From Cyathus striatus (lineage: Eukaryota > Basidiomycota > Agaricomycetes > Agaricales > Nidulariaceae), in the NCBI GenBank assembly GCA_025738555.1, contig JAOVFP010000005.1, positions 4,340,001 to 4,404,000 of the forward strand: a DNA stretch of 64,000 bases. The letters are read 5' to 3'. Shown one piece after another: positions 1 through 12,392 of this stretch; positions within the stretch are counted from its first letter, which is position 1, and every line of letters starts with the position of its first letter. Both the position numbers and the translations under genes were made by a program. The notes beneath the pieces are model-generated. The model saw nothing but the letters and a program-made list of their open reading frames with translations. It ran no database searches and was not told the origin of the DNA.

Positions 1-131
1 AGAACCACAATTCCGATCCCTATTCAAATTTAGATAGCGCATTTGGTAACTATCTTGCAGATGAACCGCGCCCAATAACAGAAGGAAGTCACCGTGCACG
101 GCATAATGACGAAGACGACTTATTGTTTTAG
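1..131 (+). CDS. C-terminal end of an unidentified gene (5' truncated by window edge)
   Basis: Reading from base 3 gives 42 residues ending in a TAG at 129-131. The tail is polar and acidic and ends in Asp-Glu-Asp-Asp-Leu-Leu-Phe. It is the only open frame of the three here; the other two have stops within the first 60 bases. No domain can be recognised from so short a piece, so no function is given. The gene converges on the OTU protease gene, whose stop lies 122 bp away. Confidence 0.45.
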   Translation, partial: NHNSDPYSNLDSAFGNYLADEPRPITEGSHRARHNDEDDLLF

Positions 132-252
132 TGATGTAAACTACAGGACTGTACCTATTATATATACATATCAAGACCCAGGAATGGTTTAGAGACGCTG
201 AAATCAGAACAAAGACCGGAATTCCGTCGGGGTATAATGTTCGTGGTCAGGG

Positions 253-1292
253 TCAAGAAATGGGAATCAATCTTCTCTTTTGCCTTAGTGAATTATAATG
301 CTGAGGGGGATGATGAGGGGAGACCTGTGCAAGATACGTAGCGTTGCTTACTTCTCCCAAGCCATACATTCGGCGATGATAACTGATTCTGACTACGGGT
401 GCGTTTGGGTCATAAGGATTGACAGGATTGAAGTCACCGGTAGGATTATGAATAACGATGGGTGGTTTTCCTCCTTGAACGACGTGTATTGGGACATTGA
501 ATGCCCTGCTAAGAGCCAATATCTCTGGCTCACCTCCCCACACAGCAGTGTCGCGTATTGAAGCACAATAGTGCTCGAACTCCTGTGGGGACATGAGACC
601 GGGCTCGAGAGCCCCTGCAGCATCTTCACCAGCTGCGGAAGGAAGGAAAGGAATGAAGTCGTCTGGATGTTGAAATATGTATTTAGCAGCCACGGCACGA
701 ATATCAGCGTAGTTGGCTCTTTCGGGCGGAATAATTCCTAGGAGGGAAAGCTGATCTGCAACAGCAGAGAACAGGCAATGTCCGTCCGGATTGATCTTGG
801 GCGAGAGGTGAGCAAGGATGGCCGAGGTGGGACGAAGAGCAAAATACCTGATAAACCTCTACGTTGAGCTGTTTACAAACACTGGAAATGGCATCTTCTT
901 CGTCCTTGGCCTCCTTTTCTAACCTGATTTGGGCTTCTGGATCATCTGGAGAGAATGACCGTGCGAGGGCAGCAACCTTCCTAGCCTGCAGTATGTACAA
1001 TAAATGGGGTAATGAGAACGTAGAAGGAGGGAGTACAGAAAGAAAGTACCTGTCGAGCTTTGAAACGTGACTTTGCATCTTGCTTCGGCTGAGAGTCCCA
1101 GTCGTCTGCCTGCTTGTTTAGCTGCATTTGATTGAGGACATTTGCAGACTCCTTCTGGACGACGCGGTCTCTGGAGTCGAGCTGAGCAAGGAGGTCGTTC
1201 ACGAGATCTTCGTCTTGGTCCATAGGGGGCGGAGGAGGGTCAGGGTAAGAGGGAGGAGGCTTTTTGACTTTGTTGCGCTTTGAAGGGGGCAT
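253..1292 (-). CDS. OTU-domain cysteine deubiquitinase, OTUD6-like
   Basis: Exons are complement(1050..1292, 848..985, 253..795), giving 307 residues, the usual length for the OTUD6 group. The N-terminal third is charged and rich in Lys, Pro and Glu and probably helical. The OTU protease domain fills the C-terminal half. The catalytic Asp-Gly-His-Cys box (DGHCLFSAV) opens exon 3, and the catalytic histidine lies in PPQHYNSL near the C-terminus. Enzymes of this family cleave ubiquitin chains; human OTUD6B acts on translation and proteasome factors. The ATG chosen (MPPSKRN) is the first in frame after an upstream stop. The gene is divergent from the armadillo-repeat gene, with 131 bp between their start codons. 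Confidence 0.88.
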
Positions 1293-1423
1293 TGGATGAC
1301 GAGAGGTGGAGCGAGTAGCACAGCGAGGAAGTGCAGGGTGATTAGTAGATAAGATGGTGGCACTGTATTTACCCATCTGATTTATCTTATCTCTGCTGTT
1401 CACAACGTTCACCTCCTGCTCCC
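1293..1423. promoter_or_regulatory. Shared divergent promoter of the OTU and armadillo-repeat genes
   Basis: Only 131 bp separate the two start codons, so transcription of both genes must be driven from this stretch or from within them. I see no clear TATA box. This is an inference from gene layout. Confidence 0.4.
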
Positions 1424-4137
1424 ATGGACACCGTCGACCCTCTCTCTCTTCAGCGCCAACTCGCCACCCTTGCCTCGTCCCCCTCCCTCTCCCTCTCCCA
1501 CACCGACTGGTCCATCGTCTACCATAATGCACAATCTCTCGCCAATCTTCTCCGCGTCAAGTCTTCTTCTGGTGCCTGCCTTCCGTCCTTCTGTCTTCCT
1601 GCACCCCTCATCTTTTCCCTCTCCAGAAGACATCCACTCGCTTTTAGGAACCACAGATCTTCCCCAGACCCTCGTCACCTTGCTTTCTCTTGCACTGCGT
1701 GATCGTTCCATTCCCTCCGACCAGTATGCCGCCCCTGTACTTGAGATACTTCGCGTCGCTGCAAATCTCTGCATGGATCACGGTCAGTCCATCCCTCATC
1801 GTACACGTGTTATCTGTCGTGTTCACTCGCTTCCAGACGATAACCGCTCTCGCCTTCTCGACGCCACTTTCCCCGATACAACGCTATCTCTTCTGAAGGG
1901 CTATGCGGAAACGATACCTTCCTCTTCCCAAAACTCACCTCTCCACATCACAACACCTCATTTAAAGGTCGTACGCACCGCTGTCGGTGTTCTGCTCAAC
2001 ATGAGCATTGGATATGGTTGTTTTCTTTTACTGTTGATATTGTACCTACCCAATCTTACACCTCCATGACAGAGCCTGTGAAGCTGAGATTAAATTCATT
2101 AGACGCTGCGTTCACCATTCTCAGCTTGGCATCAGCCATTTATCCTCCTACTGCATGGACGAAAACCTACGCCCAACACTCAGGGGAAGAGTCTTACCGT
2201 GAAAACTGGTCTCAACGAAGCGTATTATCGGCCTGGGCCTGGCGAGCGGTTGGGGAGCTTAAGGAGCTCAAAGATGAGAGTAGGTTCTGTACCATATCAT
2301 GCAGTCAACTTATACCGAGACATGCCAGGCACATCCCAGATCTTCACAACCGACGTTCTTCCCCTATTGACACCATCTCTTCGAGCGTTCTGTCCACCTA
2401 CTCTAGAGTCTGGTCTCGAACCAACCTCGGACTCGGATTTGTTTGATTCTCTCGTCCAAGCCGACTTTGAGGCTTTGGAAGAGGCTTGTACGTTAATAGA
2501 ATCCCTCTCCTTAGATGTCGCAGACGTACGACTGGCGTTAGCGCGCGGTCTCTACTTCCCCGCAGAACACGGTGGCATTGCGTGCTTGACCACCATATTG
2601 GATTTTATTGAACATGGGTCATATTCCCCGTTATGGAATCACGCTTTCACTGAATCCGACATAAAACGCACCGAGAAGGCGTTTGATATTTGCAAGGCTG
2701 CACTGATCAAATCAGTGGTTGAAGTGGCTGGAGAAGAACAAAATGATGATGTGTTGTGGGATGACGCCGAGGAAGGAAAGCCGGGAGGGCGCTTTGTTTG
2801 TAAAATGACCAGGTGGATTAAACAATACACTAAAGACAAGGATGAAGATCGTCCAGGTCGTGAAGACCTCGTTATCTGTGGAAGCCTCTCATTAGGCAAT
2901 CTTGCTCGACGTGGTACGCTTACTTCTTCTACATAACGGGATACGTTTCTTAACACTCCCTAATACAGAGAAACACTCTACTGCACTTCTGAAGCCTCCT
3001 CATTCACTTTCACCTGTCCTCGCATCTGTTCATTTCTTCTCTCCATCTGTCGATGTCAAGATGAAGCATGCCATTCTTGGATTACTGAAACATCTCGCAC
3101 AGTCTGCCTCCTTGTCCCAGACCATTCGTACTTCATTGGCGGAAGTTAAAATCGTGGAGCGCATATCGTCCAGTGGAATATGGGATGAGAAGTCCGATGC
3201 AATGGCTGACATTGTACAGTTGAATGCAATCGGAGTCGTTAAGCATCTCTGCTCTTCAAGCAGTGCGTATTCCTCTTTTTTCTATAGTTTGCATCCTGAC
3301 ACCTTACGCAAGTTGAACATACACTTGCCTTGGTACTTTCGAAGGACGAGAATCCGACCCTCGCTGGTCTTGAACAAATTTTATCGTTGGTATCTCGCTC
3401 TGACTCCATCCCAATTAAAAGTGAAGGAACAAGAGTGTTAGTCAATGTGATCAAGTCGCTCTGGTCGATTGATTCGTCGACCATAAATGGGGTAGACAGC
3501 GGAGAGGTCCTGCAAAAGAGGCAATCTGCAATACAAAAAGTCGTTACTCCAGGATGCGTTTCTGCTCTTACCATGCTTGTCGCGCGCAGTAGCAAGTATC
3601 CTATATTGGTTAATGAGGGGTTCGTAGCTCTGAGTTTATTATCTACTCACAAAGATGGCGGCAAGTCAGAAAATTTAATGGAATGGCTATTATACTGATA
3701 CTTTTATAGCGCCTCTGGTCCTCGAATATCTTCACACTGTCCTTCCAGTGCCTCCTACCTCTTCTTTACCTCACGCACCCGCTGAACCTTCGTCAGCCTC
3801 AACAAGCAGTGACGTCAGCTCACCTCTCGTTGCTACTCCTCCACCACCGAGTGCTCGACCTCGCCTACCGGTTCCCCGACATGCGCTAGATATGGTTGTT
3901 TTTGTTCTGAGGAACGTTGATAATCCAGTAAACTTCCCTCCTGAAGTTCGCGCCAATGTCTGCGCCTTCTTGATACAACTTGGCAGGCACATATCTGGGG
4001 AAGAACTCAACAGGCTCAAAGAAGCTGTACGGCCTGTGTTAGAGAGGATTTTGGATAATCATCACAACGGACAACGTAAAGAGCCGGAACTTCTGATCAG
4101 AGCTGTCAAGCGCGTTCTCGAGAGTTGGGTCGAATAA
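1424..4137 (+). CDS. Armadillo-repeat protein, probably SmgGDS/RAP1GDS1-like
   Basis: Exons are join(1424..1571, 1627..1782, 1837..2016, 2073..2279, 2329..2913, 2969..3262, 3313..3660, 3710..4137), 781 residues, with phase consistent at all seven junctions. The protein is almost entirely alpha-helical with ARM-like segments, for example LEILRVAANLCMDH near residue 85 and ICGSLSLGNLARR in the middle. A Pro/Ser-rich linker precedes the last ARM block (VVFVLRNVDNPVNF). Members of the SmgGDS family (Bem4 in yeast) bind small GTPases of the Rho/Rap group and aid their prenylation and exchange. The ARM fold is clear; the SmgGDS assignment rests on overall pattern only. Intron 7 (3661-3709) starts with GC instead of GT: the GT 4 bases downstream would put the conserved last exon out of frame. 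Confidence 0.75.
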
Positions 4138-4357
4138 GTTGTGTTGTTGGTTGCGACTGACATATGACTCCACTGCAATAAATACGCATTAGTAATAGTA
4201 TTTGTGTTTCAAATAGAAAGTATGTGCACTCGTGACATTCCAATTCGGGTATGACAATTTCCGAACCGAAGTCGAGTTCAGTAGTATTCACCGTTCAGTA
4301 AAGAATTGCAGGCTCAGTGCCCCTAAAATCCATATTTAAACTTGCCCGTAATCGGTT

Positions 4358-4375
4358 ATGGAAACCACAGAATGA
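4358..4375 (+). promoter_or_regulatory. Five-codon upstream ORF overlapping the enoyl-CoA isomerase start
   Basis: An ATG at 4358 opens a five-codon frame whose TGA (4373-4375) overlaps the main ATG (4372-4374) as ATGA. If the transcript starts upstream of 4358, ribosomes would have to leak past or re-initiate after this frame. Whether it is transcribed cannot be told from sequence. Confidence 0.35.
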
Positions 4376-5775
4376 GTACTGTGGCCATCGCTGTTGCAGA
4401 TGGCATTGCCACTATTACCCTCAATCGCCCGAAATCCCTCAATGCAATTACTGCCACGGGTCAGTGAAAGAATAAAAACGATGCTGTCTCTAAGTCCTCT
4501 CTTTTGAATAAAAGTACTGACGAACTTTCTACATAGATTACGATGCATTTGCAGCTGCACTTAGGGAGGTTGACGAAATGGATGATGTGATAGTGACAGT
4601 GTGGCAAGGTATGTCCGATTTTACTTCTCGAAGAGAGCCAAAACAAGCTAGTTGAAATAGCAACTGGGAAATGGTTCTGCGCGTAGGTTCAAATACTTAG
4701 TCTTAGTGAAAAGAGAGCTATTATAATATCAAATTCCATAGCGGGACGGACGTAAAGAAGTCTAATGGGGATGTTTCAGAGACATTGGGAAGTGTTCGGA
4801 ATTCGTTGAATAACAAAGTCGTGAGGACTACAACAGATTGCGGGAAAGCGGTACGGTTTGCGATCTCCTTTCTCTCTCATTGGATTGTTGTTCATGCAGT
4901 AACTGACAATATTGTATCAGCTTTACAGTCATCGTAAAATACTTGTGGCAGCTCTGAATGGTCCTGTGATGGGTATGTTGTGTCATGAAGTCCTCTTTTA
5001 CGGCAGGTCTGAACATTCAACAATGTCCTCCAGGAATTGCAGCCGGTACGGAATAACAACTAGGATTAATATGAAATTTCAGCTCAACCTTCATTAAAGC
5101 ATTTTTGGGCTATTTTGATTTCGTATATGCCATGCCTAATGTGTGGCTATCCGTCCCGTTTACGTTTCTAGGTGGGTTACAATGCCTTTATAATTGTTGA
5201 CCTCCATCGATGTAACCCAACATTCAGGAATTATCGCCGAAGGAGGATCGAGCGTTAGTTTCGTGAACAGAAGTAAAGTTTTAATCCTAGACTTTAATGA
5301 ATCAGTTCCTCATATATTATATATATTCTAGTGGGACTCGGTAACGCAAACGAAGTTCTGATTTGGGGAAAGAAGAAAAATGCTAACGAACTCCTCGAAT
5401 GTGGTTTTATCAAGTGAGTATAACATAACATCCAGTAATCAGTTAACTGAAGCTAGAACTTTTTACAGCCGAATTTTTCCTCAACAACCCGTCGAAGTGT
5501 TTCATAAAACTATTTATGATTACGTCAAAGATGAATTGCGTGGCCTTGATCCAACCGCTGTGCTCACTGTTAAAAAGTTAATTCGGGCAGGACTAAATGA
5601 TAAGAATGATCCAGATGCGGTAAACTTACGGGAGAGTTATGGTATGCGCGCTTGCTTGGCCTTTGGCAGTCCGGTTTACTGAAAACTATCAGCTCAAGCT
5701 GAAAGATTTGCCAGTGGGGTGCCCTATCGACAATTTGCACGTATAGCAAGTAAGGAGATCAAACATAAATTATAA
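4372..5775 (+). CDS. ECI1: Peroxisomal delta3,delta2-enoyl-CoA isomerase
   Basis: Exons are join(4372..4459, 4537..4608, 4661..4682, 4742..4850, 4921..4972, 5034..5045, 5100..5171, 5228..5272, 5332..5413, 5469..5641, 5693..5775), 269 residues. The crotonase fold is recognised from the N-terminal IATITLNRPKSLNA, the oxyanion-hole region KWFCAGTD, LVAALNGPVMGIAA, and IIAEGGSS carrying the general-base glutamate. The last three residues are His-Lys-Leu, a type 1 peroxisomal targeting signal close to the His-Arg-Leu of yeast Eci1. The enzyme moves double bonds of unsaturated fatty acyl-CoAs so that beta-oxidation can proceed. Two exons are tiny (22 and 12 nt) and both encode conserved core residues, so they are trusted. 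Eleven exons in 1.4 kb is dense even for this region. Confidence 0.9.
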
Positions 5776-6587
5776 GTGTATCAGAGTCCAGTGGAGTTCA
5801 AGTTCTGTTCCCAAGTAACGGTACATTTTGGGTACATTTTGCTACGTTGTTCCTAGTATACTATAGCTTTAGGCAGACTATAAGTATCTTGGAATGTATA
5901 AGTGCCGTTGTACTATGCACATGATATACTTATTTTGATTGCAATCTGACAGCACGCATAACACTGCCTTGAACCGTAAACGCCTTATCAACGATCTTAC
6001 GTAATTCAACAACACATCAAAATTTAGTGTTCAAATAACGATAAGTGCGGGTCAGACGGTCCCTCACCCTCCCCCCATAGCCTCGCGTTTGAACCTTTTC
6101 TTCTGGTTTATCCATATACTTGAGCTCGCCGAGCAGTTCAGCCCGGGTCAATATCTCCGTTGTGCTCCAATCAAATTGTACCATGCAGTGAATTACGGAA
6201 CGCACGTCATGAATCCACATGGTATACAGCCGGATAAACGCCTGTTCGAGAAAGGGCATCGGGGATGCTACACTTATCTTTTGACATGTGTTCAGTTGGC
6301 GCGTATAAGTAGGTATAAGTTAGGACAGAACCATTTGGAGAATGGGTCTTGGCAGATATCCCTGGCACTACCTCATCTGTTCCCCATTATTACGCGCTGT
6401 TGGAAAGATAGTATGCTATTAACGCATCAATACATCAAGATGTATGTATGGAGACAGGGCCATTAGTGCTGTGTACCTTCCGAAGCTTCTTGCTCTTTCT
6501 TTATAAAGCAGGAGTCATGGTATCTCATAATCCATCTCTTCTCCCAATAAGTCACATTATCTTGTTGGCCTGCTGTGGAAGCTCGAC
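5776..6587. other. Intergenic region, no gene seen (812 bp)
   Basis: This stretch lies between the isomerase stop and the permease start. Open frames here are short, lack family features and have no supporting splice pattern. It probably holds the isomerase 3' end and the permease promoter. Confidence 0.6.
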
Positions 6588-8953
6588 ATGTCATATAACG
6601 AGAAGAGAATTGACGTTAAAGAGACCTCGAGTAGTTTCATCGAACGAGGATACAATGATGAGCACCTCAATGAACCCCCCGCTGAAGAGACTTTGCATAG
6701 AGGCCTTAAAGCACGCCAGATTTCTATGATTGCTGTATGTCTCTTTCAGCTTCATGTTTGAAGGCGAATACTAAACAGTATGAAGCTGGGTGGTGCAGTG
6801 GGCACTGGTCTTATCATTGGATCTGGTACCGCTTTACAGCGAGGAGGTCCTTTAGGTAGGTAACGTATTTTTACTGAGGACGGAAGTTGTCTCAACTGTA
6901 TACCCTAACGCTGCTCTCCAGGACTCTTCCTTGGATACGCTTTCATGGGCTTAGTCTGCTACCTTGTAATGGTTTCTCTTGGAGAAATGGCAGCATTTTT
7001 ACCTCACAAGAAAGGTTTCGCCGGTTACGCTACTCGATTTGTTGATCCTGCATTAGGCTTTGCATTAGGATGGAATTACTTATTAAAATATGTAAGGGTT
7101 CACGTATACGTCAAGTGCGGGACGTTTTCTCATAGGCCTTAAAAGTTAATTGTCACTCCGAACAATATTAATGCGGCGGGTGTTGTAGTTCAGTATTGGA
7201 CTCGAGCTGTTCATATTGCAATTTGGATGGGTGAGGTGCCTCATTTTCTACTTGCTGTTGAGGATCTCACATATTCTCTAGTGATATTCATTGCCTTCAG
7301 TTCGTCTTCCTGTTTTGCATTGGCGGCCTTTTGTGACTCTAAACCTCTTTTCTATTAGTATTTTTCGTGAATCTTCTAGGTGTCAGAGTATTCGGAGAAC
7401 TGGAATTCTGGTTCTCAAGCATAAAGAGTATGTGCTTTACATTGTTATGATGCTCGTGGTCTAATGTGATCAGTTATTGCTCTCATTGGTTTACTTCTGA
7501 TGGGCGTTATCATCGACCTCGGTGAATTTTCATTGTAGAATCAATTACTTATGTGTTCTTAAGTGATCCAAGGTGGTAATCCCAAGCACGATCGTATCGG
7601 TTTCCGTTACTGGAAAGCACCAGATGGTCCCATGGGCAAATATCTCTTAACTCAAGTACATAACGAATCTCTAGCAATCTTTCTTGGTTTCTGGGCGACG
7701 CTGACTAATGCTTTGTTTGCGTATATGGGAACTGAGCTCATCGGGGTAAGTTTTTTATAAGCCACTTTTTAAATAACTTGTAACCGAACACAACGATTAG
7801 GTTACAGTAGGAGAGGTAATGTCGTTGTACAATGTTTCCTGCAGCTGGACGCTGATGGTCCACTTCTTAGGCGGAAAATCCCCGCCGCAACATTCCCCTT
7901 GCAATCCGACGTACTTTTTTCCGCATCCTAGTATTTTATGTCGGTGGGGTTTTTGTTATTGGTTTGATTGTTCCCAGTACGAATGATATGCTATTCGTCG
8001 CAACCAAATCAAAAACTGGAGCTGCAGCTAGTCCCTTCGTTGTTGCGACTACCCTGGTATGTAACTCGTTTTCGTCGCATTACTAGGCATCTTTTGAACA
8101 TAATTAGGTGGGAATCCGAGTGTTAAATCACGTAATTAACGGAGCGATTTTGATTTTCGTAATGAGTGCAGCCAATTCGGATTTGTATATTGGTTCAAGA
8201 ACTTTATATGGATTGGCTGTGGAAGGAAAGGCACCTGCGATTTTTAAAAGAGTGAATAGGATGGGTGTACCTTACACGGCGCTAATTTTCTGTACTGCAT
8301 TCTGTGGGCTCGTGTTCCTTAATGTTAGCTCCTCCAGTGCTAAAGGTACGTTCATTATCGTATAGGTATTCAAATGTACATTGTGGATTGATTTTCTGTG
8401 TAGTATTTGGATGGTTTGTGAACCTGGTGTCGACATTTGGAGCGCTGACCTGGATGACCATTGCATATTCACACATGTAGGCTTTAACTATTTCATTGTT
8501 AATACAAGTTCTGACAATATTAATTCTTAGTTCATTTATGCGAGCTCTCAAAGCACACGGGATGTCAAGAGACGATTTGCCCTACAAAGCTCCATTCCAG
8601 CCATTTGGAGCATGGTTTGCGCTCATTGCAACGGCGATCGTTACATTCTTCAAAGGATTCGACGCTTTTATACCATGGAAAGCAGACAGTTTTGTGACGT
8701 GAGCTATCTCGTTCTATGTAGGTTAACACGCAAGCTGATAATATATTTAATTAGGAACTACATTGCGATCCCGGTGTTTTTCTTGCTGTGGTTGTCATAT
8801 AAAACAGTATATAAGACGAAAGTCATCTCTCCGAAAGATGTCGACCTCGTGACAGGACTAAGGGCAATTGACGAAGAGGAAGAGCGATTCGTTGCTGAAG
8901 AAGCAGCGAAAGGCCGCAGTACGGGAATAAAACGACTTTGGGATGCGCTATAA
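6588..8953 (+). CDS. Amino-acid permease (APC superfamily, yeast GAP1/PUT4-like)
   Basis: Exons are join(6588..6734, 6786..6855, 6922..7091, 7146..7230, 7282..7299, 7359..7427, 7474..7521, 7573..7745, 7801..7815, 7871..8056, 8108..8345, 8404..8476, 8531..8698, 8755..8953), 552 residues, the normal length. After a 45-residue hydrophilic N-tail comes the family signature GGAVGTGLIIGSG in the first membrane helix, then SLGEMAAFLP, a loop with DRIGFRYWKAP, and AENPRRNIP. About twelve hydrophobic helices are present. Such proteins import amino acids across the plasma membrane with protons; substrate cannot be told, though the loop resembles proline-type permeases. Two exons are only 18 and 15 nt long and both code for expected residues. 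The start of exon 8 could alternatively be at 7564. Its ER exit would need SHR3, which is encoded 16 kb away. Confidence 0.9.
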
Positions 8954-9194
8954 TGAGAAGGCATAGGTAGTGGCAATGACACGAAATTCATGGTTTATTA
9001 CATGTGCTATGTAAGCACATAAGTTGTATGTATGATAATGTTTATTGCAAGTTTATTACGTGAGGGAGTGGGCGTTGATTACACAGCGTGGGATTTATTG
9101 GCGGTATAAGGGAAGCTGACCGCGTCTACGTTAGATCCTTTCATTGCACAGTGACCAAGATAAATATATGCTTAGCAGATACAGTGTTCGTGAC

Positions 9195-9202
9195 TATAAA
9201 AA
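9195..9202 (+). promoter_or_regulatory. TATA box of the pirin gene
   Basis: TATAAAAA lies 149 bp upstream of the conserved pirin start and only 14 bp upstream of an earlier in-frame ATG at 9209. Initiation about 30 bp downstream would exclude the 9209 ATG, which supports the start at 9344. Confidence 0.45.
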
Positions 9203-9343
9203 GGCTCCATGGCCATGGCTTACCTCAATCTCCTCTTTACTTCGTCTTTCCTACTTGCGTTTCTCGCCATCAGCTTCTATTGTAATACCGACTACGTAAC
9301 CTTGGATTATACTAATACCACTGTCACCACACACAACATTACA

Positions 9344-10827
9344 ATGTCGGTCTCGCGTGTAGTGTTGAAGAAAGTACTCGCCGTCGAAACACCTGAAGTT
9401 GGTCAAAGTCTGTTGTTTAATTGTATTACTCACATTTTACTTCATTAGGGTGCTGGTGCTCTTGTGCGCAGAAGTATTGGTTCTATGAATCTGCGCAATC
9501 TCACACCATTCCTGATGCTTGATCATTTTCACGTCTCGGAGGGCGCTGTGCGTGCATAATATTCTTTTTGCAATTTACTAGAATTGTTAACTTTTCTGAT
9601 ATTCAGGGCTTTCCGGACCATCCACATCGTGGACAAGCTACTGTGACGTACATGCTCGAAGGGTATTTACAGTTCAATTCATCGCTGCTTTGTCAGTACT
9701 CACCTGCCTTTAGTTCAAGTCGACATGAGGACTCCGCGGGACACAAGGGAACGATCTGTGAGTATACAGTTGGCCGCTGAAATTGGCCCAAATGCTCAAT
9801 TTAAGGTGAAGTGACAGGAGGTGTTCAATGGATGTGTGCGGGAAAGGGCATCATTCATGCTGAAATGCCAGTTCACGATGGAGCTGCCGATCCCCGAGGT
9901 CTGCAATTATGGGTAGATCTTCCGAAACAGGTTTGTGACTGATATCATTTTAACGGATCGCACTAACGAGAAGGGGTATGAAGTTCAAGATGGTTGTAAG
10001 TACAGTCTGTATATGTGCAATGTTTCTTCATTAAAGGATTACTCCACAAGGACCCGAGTTATCAGGAGCTTGGGCCTGAAGAGTATGCTAAGTACACCAA
10101 AGTAAGAGAGTCGCGATATTGATTTCTTTTAGAATACCCACAGCATACCCGAAAGGACAACATGGTCCAGTCAAGGTCAAGGTCATTAGCGGGAAAAGCC
10201 ATGACGTGGAGTCTCCTGTACGTCCCCTTGGAGGCTGCTGGTTTTTTCACTACATCTTCAAAAGCCAGGCGGACGTATTCCAAGATATTCGTAAGCATGA
10301 ATTGCTCTGGATTGGTGATTACATTTAAAATGCTTGTTTGACAATAACAGCTTCCGGATGGACAACATTCATATACAGTTAGTCCTGTAATATACGAATT
10401 CATCTTTTTTACCTGATTCTGTGCATATTTTCAGTTCTGAAGGGCAGTATCTCGATTTTCTCAGACAATACGGCATATGGAGCTTTTCATACGCTTGTGT
10501 TGTCTTCTGATGACTCGCAAACGGGCGTCGCTGTTACTGCACTAGAGGATGGTACAGAATTTGTTTTGGTGAGTTGTGTATAAGGTCTAAATATGTTAGT
10601 GGCACTCAACACAATACAGATTGCTGGTGAACCATTAGATCAAACAGTTGTACAATATGGACCGTTTGTCATGACAAGTCGTGCAGAAATTCAACAAACC
10701 GTGCTTGATTGTGAGCTGGAAATTTCAACTCGTATTTGAGCTATAGCTTCATCTCTAATGTACAGATCAATCTGGGAAAAATGGATTTGAGAAGGCGCAT
10801 ACATGGAGGAGTGAGATAGCTAATTAA
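9344..10827 (+). CDS. Pirin family protein
   Basis: Exons are join(9344..9397, 9449..9547, 9607..9662, 9714..9757, 9806..9930, 9984..9995, 10051..10082, 10133..10290, 10351..10377, 10435..10568, 10620..10710, 10766..10827), 297 residues, a usual pirin length. The N-terminal cupin carries the metal-ligand segment PDHPHRGQATVTYMLEG and IIHAEMP; the C-terminal cupin has the typical GPFVMTS loop. Pirins bind iron and act as transcriptional cofactors or quercetinase-like dioxygenases; which applies here is unknown. Exon 6 is only 12 nt (FKMV). The start at 9344 (MSVSRVVLK) matches the family. An in-frame ATG at 9209 would add 45 residues with a hydrophobic stretch and is thought to lie upstream of the transcript start. 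The gene converges on NSA1 with 62 bp between stops. Confidence 0.88.
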
Positions 10828-10889
10828 TTGAGTTCCAAGCTCTCCGGCAGGAAATGCAACGCGCTGTATTTATGTACACGTAGAATACT

Positions 10890-12392
10890 TTATTTCACGA
10901 CGCGTCGTTTTACTGGTTTTCCGCCATCATCGTCATCAACGCGATTCATCTCGTTCCAGACATCATCATCATCATCACCCTCAAGGTCTTCTGACTGCTT
11001 TTCTTCTGCACCAGATGAAGTTCGTTTATCCCACACTGCAGCAACTGGCGTGCACTTTAAATATAACTTTTCTAGGACCTCTCCTTTGTCATCTTGCTGC
11101 TGTCCCTCTATCTCGGGTAACGGATACACGGTGTGAATGCGCGCATAACGATCTAAGGATGTCGAAAGTATATTTGTCGGTGACGATGCTATTGAATTTA
11201 TAGCTCCTGATAGCCCTAACGTAATTGTTAATCATGCTGGCGGGTAGGTCAAAGTTAAGTTTCTACCTTTATAGCTATATGCGATGCGACCATTTCGAAG
11301 ATCAAGGCAAAAAAGATTTGAGCCGTGATCACTGACAAAAGCCTGGCTGCGAACGGTTTGTGGGTATATGAAGGGAAATAAAATGCCGCACATACTTCTC
11401 CGAAAATCCTTTGGTTATAACATTGATGCCTCCAACCTTTCCAATTTGCTTCCAATCCGCGACTGGTCTGCGAGCCGTGCGTGTATCGTACCGTCGTACA
11501 TCTCCAAAGGCGGTACCTGCCAATAACTGGGAACATGATGCAGTAGACGATAGATACTCCAAAGCAGTTATCCGTATAGGTTGGCGAAGGCCTAGGCTAT
11601 CATTTGGAAGCTGAAAATATTATAGCAACTGTTTCCGAAGAAAGATGGATTCGTACATTTTTAGCACGCCAAATCTCACCCGGGAATAAGGTATCATTTC
11701 GTTTCCGCTTTTTTGATCCAGCTGACGTCGAATCAGATGCTGATAATTTCACGACTTCCGAAGTATGCTGAAATGCTCGCTCCACGTTCCACACTGATAC
11801 ATCTACTTCGTCACCTCCATAGGCAAAAAAATCTGTATTGGTGGATAGTTTCCAGTCGAAAAGGCGATTCGGAAGAGATACAGATTGGGACTCTGAAAAC
11901 TGAGCAATAGAAGTCCATCTGAGAGCTCCATTAGAAGTGCAGGTGTAAACTGCACTAGATCAACGGAGGTGCTTAGTGACATACTTAACAATGCAAATGA
12001 AACAAACCAACGTGTCCGTCAAAGCGAGTCCTATATTTTTGTGTCCTTTTTTGTTCTGTAACCGCGATTCCTTCCATTCATGAATGACCTCCAGAGTATT
12101 ATCAGGTTTAAGGCGAGATACGAAGGCAGAACCGTCAGCAAAACTGGCCGCTAACTTTCCTTCAAAAATGAGTGAGATATATGGGTTTTACAGTGGCATG
12201 GATACATACAAGACTATCAGGAGAAGCGTACTGTGCAGCCGTAGCTAAGGCTTGCACGGGATTGGCGACGTTGTTTTCTCGTTTTCGATGGACGGTGGTT
12301 ACTTGGGTGTGAGGTAAGTCAGACGAGGGTTGTGGTAGGTACCGAAGAGTCTTTATGTTCCCGAGTTCATCTCCAATTATGAACCGAGCCAT
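10890..12392 (-). CDS. NSA1: Ribosome biogenesis WD-repeat protein NSA1 (WDR74)
   Basis: Exons are complement(12210..12392, 12012..12154, 11657..11954, 11396..11610, 11267..11346, 10890..11215), 414 residues. The start MARFIIGDELGNIK and the blocks FAYGGDEVDVSVWNVE, LLAGTAFGDVRRYDTR, DHGSNLFCLDLRNG and TSLDRYARIHT are the beta-propeller blades of the NSA1/WDR74 family. A conserved segment around PNDSLGLRQP also fits. The C-terminus is an Asp/Glu run followed by a Lys/Arg-rich end, typical for nucleolar proteins. NSA1 joins early 60S pre-ribosomal particles in the nucleolus. All five introns are 46 to 57 nt and keep phase. It is transcribed away from RMD5 across a 316-bp divergent promoter. 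Confidence 0.88.
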
